Part shown: positions 59,172 to 64,000 of the stretch, in pieces
Layout of the letters: each line of letters starts with the position of its first letter
Position numbering within the stretch: the stretch's first letter is position 1
Assembly (NCBI GenBank): GCA_963662155.1
Contig: OY759272.1
Location: 44,994,497 to 45,058,496 of the forward strand
Length of the DNA stretch: 64,000 bases
Reading direction: 5' to 3'
Source of the DNA: Lamellibrachia columna
Taxonomy: Eukaryota; Annelida; Polychaeta; Sabellida; Siboglinidae
Notes under the pieces: model-generated
Database searches by the model: none
The model's input: the letters and a program-made list of their open reading frames with translations, nothing else
Told to the model about the DNA's origin: nothing
Position numbers and translations under genes: made by a program

Positions 59172-59867
59172 TCATGGACATCTGGGGGTGCTGGCTGGGC
59201 GGAAAGACGAACCCGTATCCTGTTGGTTCAGTGGGGGGGGACCAAAGAACCAAAGTCGATGTACTGGTGGGCCTAGATGGTGGCCTTGATTTTGGGGTCC
59301 AGTGTAGCCCCCAAGATCAGGAAGGGAGTCATGTGGCGACTGACCTTGCGCGGTACCAAGCTGCGTCGTTCCCGACATCTGCTGCAGGGCGCTGTCCAGC
59401 AATGCTTGGAGATCAGTGCCCTGGGAATCGAGTGTTGGCGTCCCTGGCTGTGGCGTAGGGACAGGCGTAACGGGTGATGGCCCATCGAGTGGTAAATGCA
59501 GGATGGGCATCGCAGTCGCTAGTCCAGCAGGTTGCAGCGGTGATGAAGCCGTGGCCGTCGGCACCGATGTAGATGACTGGGCGACGGGAGGTCGCGGTTG
59601 AGTGCTGCTGGCTTGTGCTTCATACAACTGCCGTTGTACGTCTTGCAGCTGTTGCCGGAGTGCCTGGTTGACGTTTGCCAAGTCGTCGGCGTCAGAAGAC
59701 GAGCTGTCTGAAACCGCGTCGACTAGTCTGCGAGGCACCCGTGTAGCCCTCGAAGAACGTCTGCGGTTGTCAGGTGGGCCACTCTTTCGGCCGTTCTTAA
59801 CTTTCGGCAAAGCTGCAAAGAGGAAATAGCAAGGCAGTGTTCTGCGCAAGAGGATTAACCTATGCAC
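59172..59867 (-). CDS. Probable gag-like ORF1 of the YR retroelement
   Basis: 231 codons. Basic start (KVKNGRKSGPPDNRRRSSRA near residues 22-45), an acidic Ser patch (SDSSSSDADD), a short coiled-coil-like segment (NQALRQQLQDVQRQLYEAQ) and a long Pro/Thr/Gln-rich low-complexity tail. It resembles the gag-like proteins of YR and other retroelements in layout only; no zinc knuckle is seen. A minus-strand acceptor-like CTCTTTGCAG precedes codon 20 (near 59,811), so the true start may be a splice junction. A run of eight Gs near 59,230 separates it from a second open frame, a possible indel site. A host gene exon is an alternative. Confidence 0.45.
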   Translation of the reverse strand: MHRLILLRRTLPCYFLFAALPKVKNGRKSGPPDNRRRSSRATRVPRRLVDAVSDSSSSDADDLANVNQALRQQLQDVQRQLYEAQASSTQPRPPVAQSSTSVPTATASSPLQPAGLATAMPILHLPLDGPSPVTPVPTPQPGTPTLDSQGTDLQALLDSALQQMSGTTQLGTAQGQSPHDSLPDLGGYTGPQNQGHHLGPPVHRLWFFGPPPLNQQDTGSSFRPASTPRCP

Positions 59868-60319
59868 CAGCCACCGAGCAGCAAGTCATCACCAGCTCAC
59901 TCATCGGCCCAGTGTGATTGTGTTCCGGCCGGTAGTCTGCAATCAACGATAGCCTAGACGACTCAAGGTGAAGAACACCGGGCTGTTCTGAAGACCTGCA
60001 CTTTCGAGTATAGGCATATGATAGTAAGCATATAAACAGACAGACTGTATACGTAGTGTCGACACATAGCGAACAGGCAATCCCCAAGCCTACTCACACA
60101 GCCTGGCGCAGGCAGCAGTTCAGAAGTGGTGGGGAAAAAATAACGTGGCGTGCCTAAAGATATCAGCCAACAGTTAAGTGTCCCCAGCATGTGAACGTCT
60201 TCGCACAGCCATGTAAAGTGTACGATGCAACCTGTAAGCACGTGACACCCAGGAGAAGGCACGTAACATAAGCATATCGCCACATACATAAATGATAATA
60301 TATAGTTGGTGACGACGCG
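59868..60319. other. No gene recognised
   Basis: Sequence between the gag-like frame and the 37-bp array. Possibly the leader of the YR element. Confidence 0.4.
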
Positions 60320-60785
60320 CAAAGGCACACCTGTGCGGAAATCGCGTCCAACGCGCGGTCATACACCTGTGCGGAACATCGCGTACAACGCGCGGTCGCA
60401 CACCTGTGCGGAACATCGCGTCCAACGCGCGGTCATACACCTGTGCGGAACATCGCGTCCAACGCGCGGTCGCACAGCTGTGCGGAACATCGCGTCCAAT
60501 GCGCGGTCATACACCTGTGCGGAACATCGGGTCCAACGCGCGGTTGCACACCTGCGGAACATCGCGTCCAATGCGCGGTCGCACATATGTGCGGAACATC
60601 GCGACCAATGCGCGGTCGCACACCTGTGCGGAACATCGCGTCCAATGCGCGGTCGCATACCTGTGCGGAACATCGCGTCCAAAGCGCGGTCGCTCAGCTG
60701 TGCGGAAAATCGAGTCCATTGCGTGGACGCACACCTGTGCGCATCGTCGTGTCAAATGCGCCGTCGTACGCCTGTACGGATAGGC
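60320..60785. repeat. 37-bp minisatellite, about 12 copies
   Basis: Units such as ACACCTGTGCGGAACATCGC followed by GTCCAACGCGCGGTCGC, with period 37 (for example 60,363 to 60,400). One unit near 60,545 is shortened and units degrade toward 60,780. All frames are open because the unit lacks stops. Confidence 0.95.
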
Positions 60786-62325
60786 CTAATATATACCTAT
60801 GGAGCTGCAACGAGACATTGTTAGCATGGCAATCTGCAAAATCGGTGATCAGCGAATGTTATGCAGCGTGTACCTGATAATGGCTCTCCGCTAAGACCTA
60901 TAATATTTGAGAAAACCGAGTACATTTAAATATTGGTGCCAGTGTTCCACGAGGTCCTGGTGATTGTGAAACTGCATCCGGTGTGAATGGCGAAGGTACA
61001 TGCGGCCGACATCATGAGTCTGACGATAGGGGTGTGCTCTCCATTTAACGCCCTAGCTGGCGTAAGGGTGATACAGTGTGGCCGTCAGCAGAAAGGTCAC
61101 GGGTCCTATACTGTCGATAAACGATTGTAACCGGCGTACAACAATTGTGCCCCCAAGACAACATGTACAGGCGCGGGGGGTCACAGTCGATTTAAATACC
61201 GACACTGAGAGCGTGTGTAAGTGGGTGAAAAAAAACGAAGTGCCCTTTAGCGGAAAAAGAGGAAACGCGTGTTTAAAGGCCAAACTCGAAACCCAAACCA
61301 ATTAAATAACCCACAACATATCGAACTGGGTCCCAAGAAGGTAACAGTAAGTCTCATACGTTACTAATAGTCTATCTTCGAAAACTGATTACCATGAACG
61401 GTGACAGAAACATGCCGACGTAAGCGCCCTATGCTACTATCAATACAGCTAAGGTGAACTTGGGCAGAGCCAGACGGCGCTACGAGTCATAGTACTCTCA
61501 CTCTATCCTCCAGGTGGCGATACTGGTGGGAATAACAAATAGATCGTTATCGCATAGACGGTTGGTATAATTATACCAGCAAAGCGTGACTGAGCACAGT
61601 ATTACAGAACCGCACAAACGCGCTAACACTGTACCAATGTACAGGCAACGCCAGCGAGGTTCTAACGACACTACGGCCCGCAACCTTATATAGAAAGTTA
61701 CGGGGTGTGGCGGCTGTGGCCTAGCCTAGCAAGCTCCTAATACTAAGTCTAGGCTAATCGGTAAACAAGATTCGCGGCCAGAACCGCCACTAACACTGAC
61801 GGAAAAATAGCGAACATCAACGTCGAGGTTAGACTTCAGTGGACTCACCAGATAGCTCACGGCTTTCAGAGTAGTCGCTCGTGATCGGCAGACGATGCGT
61901 GACGAATCAGATTGTAAAGAAAAAACTTAACAAAAGAGCGACGATGTAGACACTGCTTCCGTGAGCGGCCAGTGATTGAAGTCTGCTGGCTGGGTCGCTC
62001 TAGTAGTGATGTGATGTCGCCTCGCCGCTTAGCGCTGTGACACCAAATAAGGAGATGTGACACCGCTCCGATGCATTCCAGACTAGTGACAAGGGTGGGC
62101 CGTCTAGCCCCTGTACATAGGCAAGAACATTGCGTAAAAGGTATTATGATTCATGCTGTATTAAATACTGATTATTTGTCATAACAGTGGTGGCTCCTAT
62201 GATAGCGACAGTATGTCTTAATGGGAGCCACTGACCCCTATTTGTTTTAAAATGAAAAGTTTTTTGTTTTAATTAATTATGGTTTTCTATACTGGTTTCA
62301 AATAAAATGTATGCACACTTGTATT
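60786..62325. other. No gene recognised
   Basis: Frames under 85 codons without motifs. A TATA-like TTATATAGAAAG occurs near 61,685 but no linked exon is visible. Confidence 0.4.
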
Positions 62326-62326
62326 A

Positions 62327-62667
<341 letters not shown>

Positions 62668-62749
62668 GTAAGTGTATATCCCTAATATATCTATTGGTTC
62701 ATTATTTGTTATTTTTTGGGGTAAAAAATAAACTTCTTGTTCTTGTTCT

Positions 62750-63480
62750 TGAAGGCGGGCCTTGCTCACGGATTTGCCGGCGGACCTTGTTGACGGTTCA
62801 TGCAGGCGGACCTTGTTGACGGGTCTTGCTGGCGTACCTTGCTGACTGATCTTGCCGGCGGACCTTGTTTATGCATCTTGCCGGCAGACCTTGTTGAAGA
62901 TTCTTGCCGGTAGACTTTGTTGACGGGTCTTGCTTGGCGGACCATGCTCACGGATTTGCAGGCGGACCTTGCTGACGCGTTTTGCGGCAGACATGCAGAC
63001 CTTGTTGGCTGAACTTACTGGCGGACCTTGTTTGCAGATCTTACCGGCGGACCTTCTGACCCGTTTAGCCGGCAGACCTCGTTGACGGGTCTTGTTGGCT
63101 TGCCTTTCTGACATATCTTGCCGGCGGATCGTGTCGTGCTGACGGATCTGGCCGGCGGACTTTGCTGACGGGTCTTGCCGGCGGACCTTGCTGACGGGTC
63201 TTGCCGGCGGACCTTGCTGACGGGTCTTGGCGGCGAACCTTCCTGCACATTTTTCTGACGGGTTTTTGCCGCAGACCTTGTTGTCAGGTTTTGGCGCGGA
63301 CCTTTCTAATGAGTCTTAGACTGCGGATTTGCTGACGAGCATTGCTGACGGGTATTGTCGACGGCTTTGCTGACGGGTATTGCCGGCGGAACTTACTGAC
63401 GGGTATTGCCGGCCGACCTTACAGGCGGGTCTTGCCTGCGGATTATGCTGACGGGTTCTGTTTTTGAAGGACCTTGACGT
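62750..63480. repeat. 26-bp minisatellite, about 27 degenerate copies
   Basis: Units like GCCGGCGGACCTTGCTGACG plus GGTCTT. Adjacent units at about 63,160-63,235 are nearly identical, others diverge. All three minus frames are largely open (Pro-Ala-Arg-Ser-type repeats). An inverted short copy lies at 34,085-34,215. Confidence 0.95.
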
Positions 63481-63897
63481 AGCTGATGCGGATTTAGAAT
63501 ATTGCAAGGGTGTTTGACGGCGAGTTTTGCAAAATACGTGTAATGAGCCACTGCACAGTGAATGGTCCTAGCTGCGCAGTGGGGTAGTGGTTGCAACTGG
63601 AGTGTGGGGGTCTCTGAGACACATTATTATTATTTTCGGATGTTCATTGGTGCACTCTGAGTCAGCTATGTCTCGTATGACTTAATATGGTTTATGTTTA
63701 ACAAATCACACCAAAAGCTGATACCACTCAATTTCGACTCAGTGCTGATATATATGCTATCAGCGCATGTTCGCTGCATCATTTGAAAATTATAACACAG
63801 TGGTAGATAACACATTAGCCTTACTCACTTCTCCGATGCACAAGTGTTCCAAAAATATCATCACACTACACGCAATCGTTACTTTCCTAGGGAGTAT
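63481..63897. other. No gene recognised
   Basis: Short frames. CTGCGCAGTGGGGTAGTGG near 63,571 resembles an RNA polymerase III A box, but no B box follows at the normal distance. Confidence 0.35.
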
Positions 63898-64000
63898 GTG
63901 AGGGCTGACGGATTCTGACATTGCTTACTGTTGTCATCAAGATAATACTTACTGTTGTTTTAAAGACAATTCTTTTCTTACTGTTGTCATCAAATAGTGT
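63898..64000. repeat. Interspersed repeat R4, copy 2 (runs off the window)
   Basis: It matches 38,145-38,250: GACGGATTCTGACATTGCTT, ACTGTTGT(T/C)TTAAAGACAAT and TTACTGTTGTCATCAA. Confidence 0.8.

Noticed and set aside
60306..60877. Arg/Cys-rich repeat frames on both strands
   Set aside because: By-products of the 37-bp minisatellite. No motif or start context supports a protein.
63565..63610. tRNA or tRNA-derived SINE (A-box-like sequence)
   Set aside because: No B box at a suitable distance and no cloverleaf could be drawn.

Overview
This window is animal nuclear DNA. It has split genes with GT-AG introns, many non-LTR, LTR and tyrosine-recombinase retroelements, and an unusual load of micro- and minisatellites. 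A chitin-binding-like secreted protein, a rhodopsin-class receptor and the mix of RTE, CR1-like and L2-like LINEs suggest a marine invertebrate, most likely a lophotrochozoan such as a mollusc. The sequence alone does not settle the species.

Region 0-31 kb is built from a tandemly duplicated block on the minus strand that carries a class A GPCR gene. Three copies are visible. Copy C (0.6-1.8 kb) shows only exon 1 and its upstream region. Copy A (3.2-10.8 kb) is a pseudogene. Copy B (16.3-31.5 kb) has three exons joined by canonical splice sites that give a 383-residue seven-helix receptor. Copies A and B stay collinear over long distances but differ by insertions and deletions. Between them, on the plus strand, lies a two-exon fragment of a secreted cysteine-rich gene (12.39-15.50 kb) whose first intron holds an antisense RTE element.

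Region 31-46 kb is mostly repeats: CR1-like and L2-like LINE pieces, long (AT)n and (GT)n arrays, a 23/46-bp higher-order minisatellite, and an inverted orphan copy of the GPCR upstream region. No convincing host exon was found there.

Region 46.8-54.3 kb is a stack of mobile elements: a gag-less Ty3/gypsy copy with very short LTRs, an RTE LINE split by a CR1-like LINE that keeps an open reverse-transcriptase frame, and a decayed L2-like LINE containing an AT array and a large inverted repeat.

Region 54.5-60.8 kb (minus strand) holds a degraded tyrosine-recombinase retrotransposon of the DIRS/Ngaro type, with reverse transcriptase, RNase H and recombinase in that order. A probable gag-like ORF and two GC-rich minisatellites lie upstream. 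The end of the window (62.3-64.0 kb) is an AT array followed by a 26-bp minisatellite that is also found, inverted, at 34.1 kb.

The two host functions seen are a cell-surface receptor family expanding by tandem duplication and a secreted chitin-binding-like protein. Everything else supported is mobile or tandemly repeated DNA. I did not find evidence for a wholly new molecular system. The most unusual structures are a 38-bp minisatellite that repeats the receptor's splice donor in all three gene copies, and AT microsatellites that sit at the same codons of LINE reverse transcriptases.
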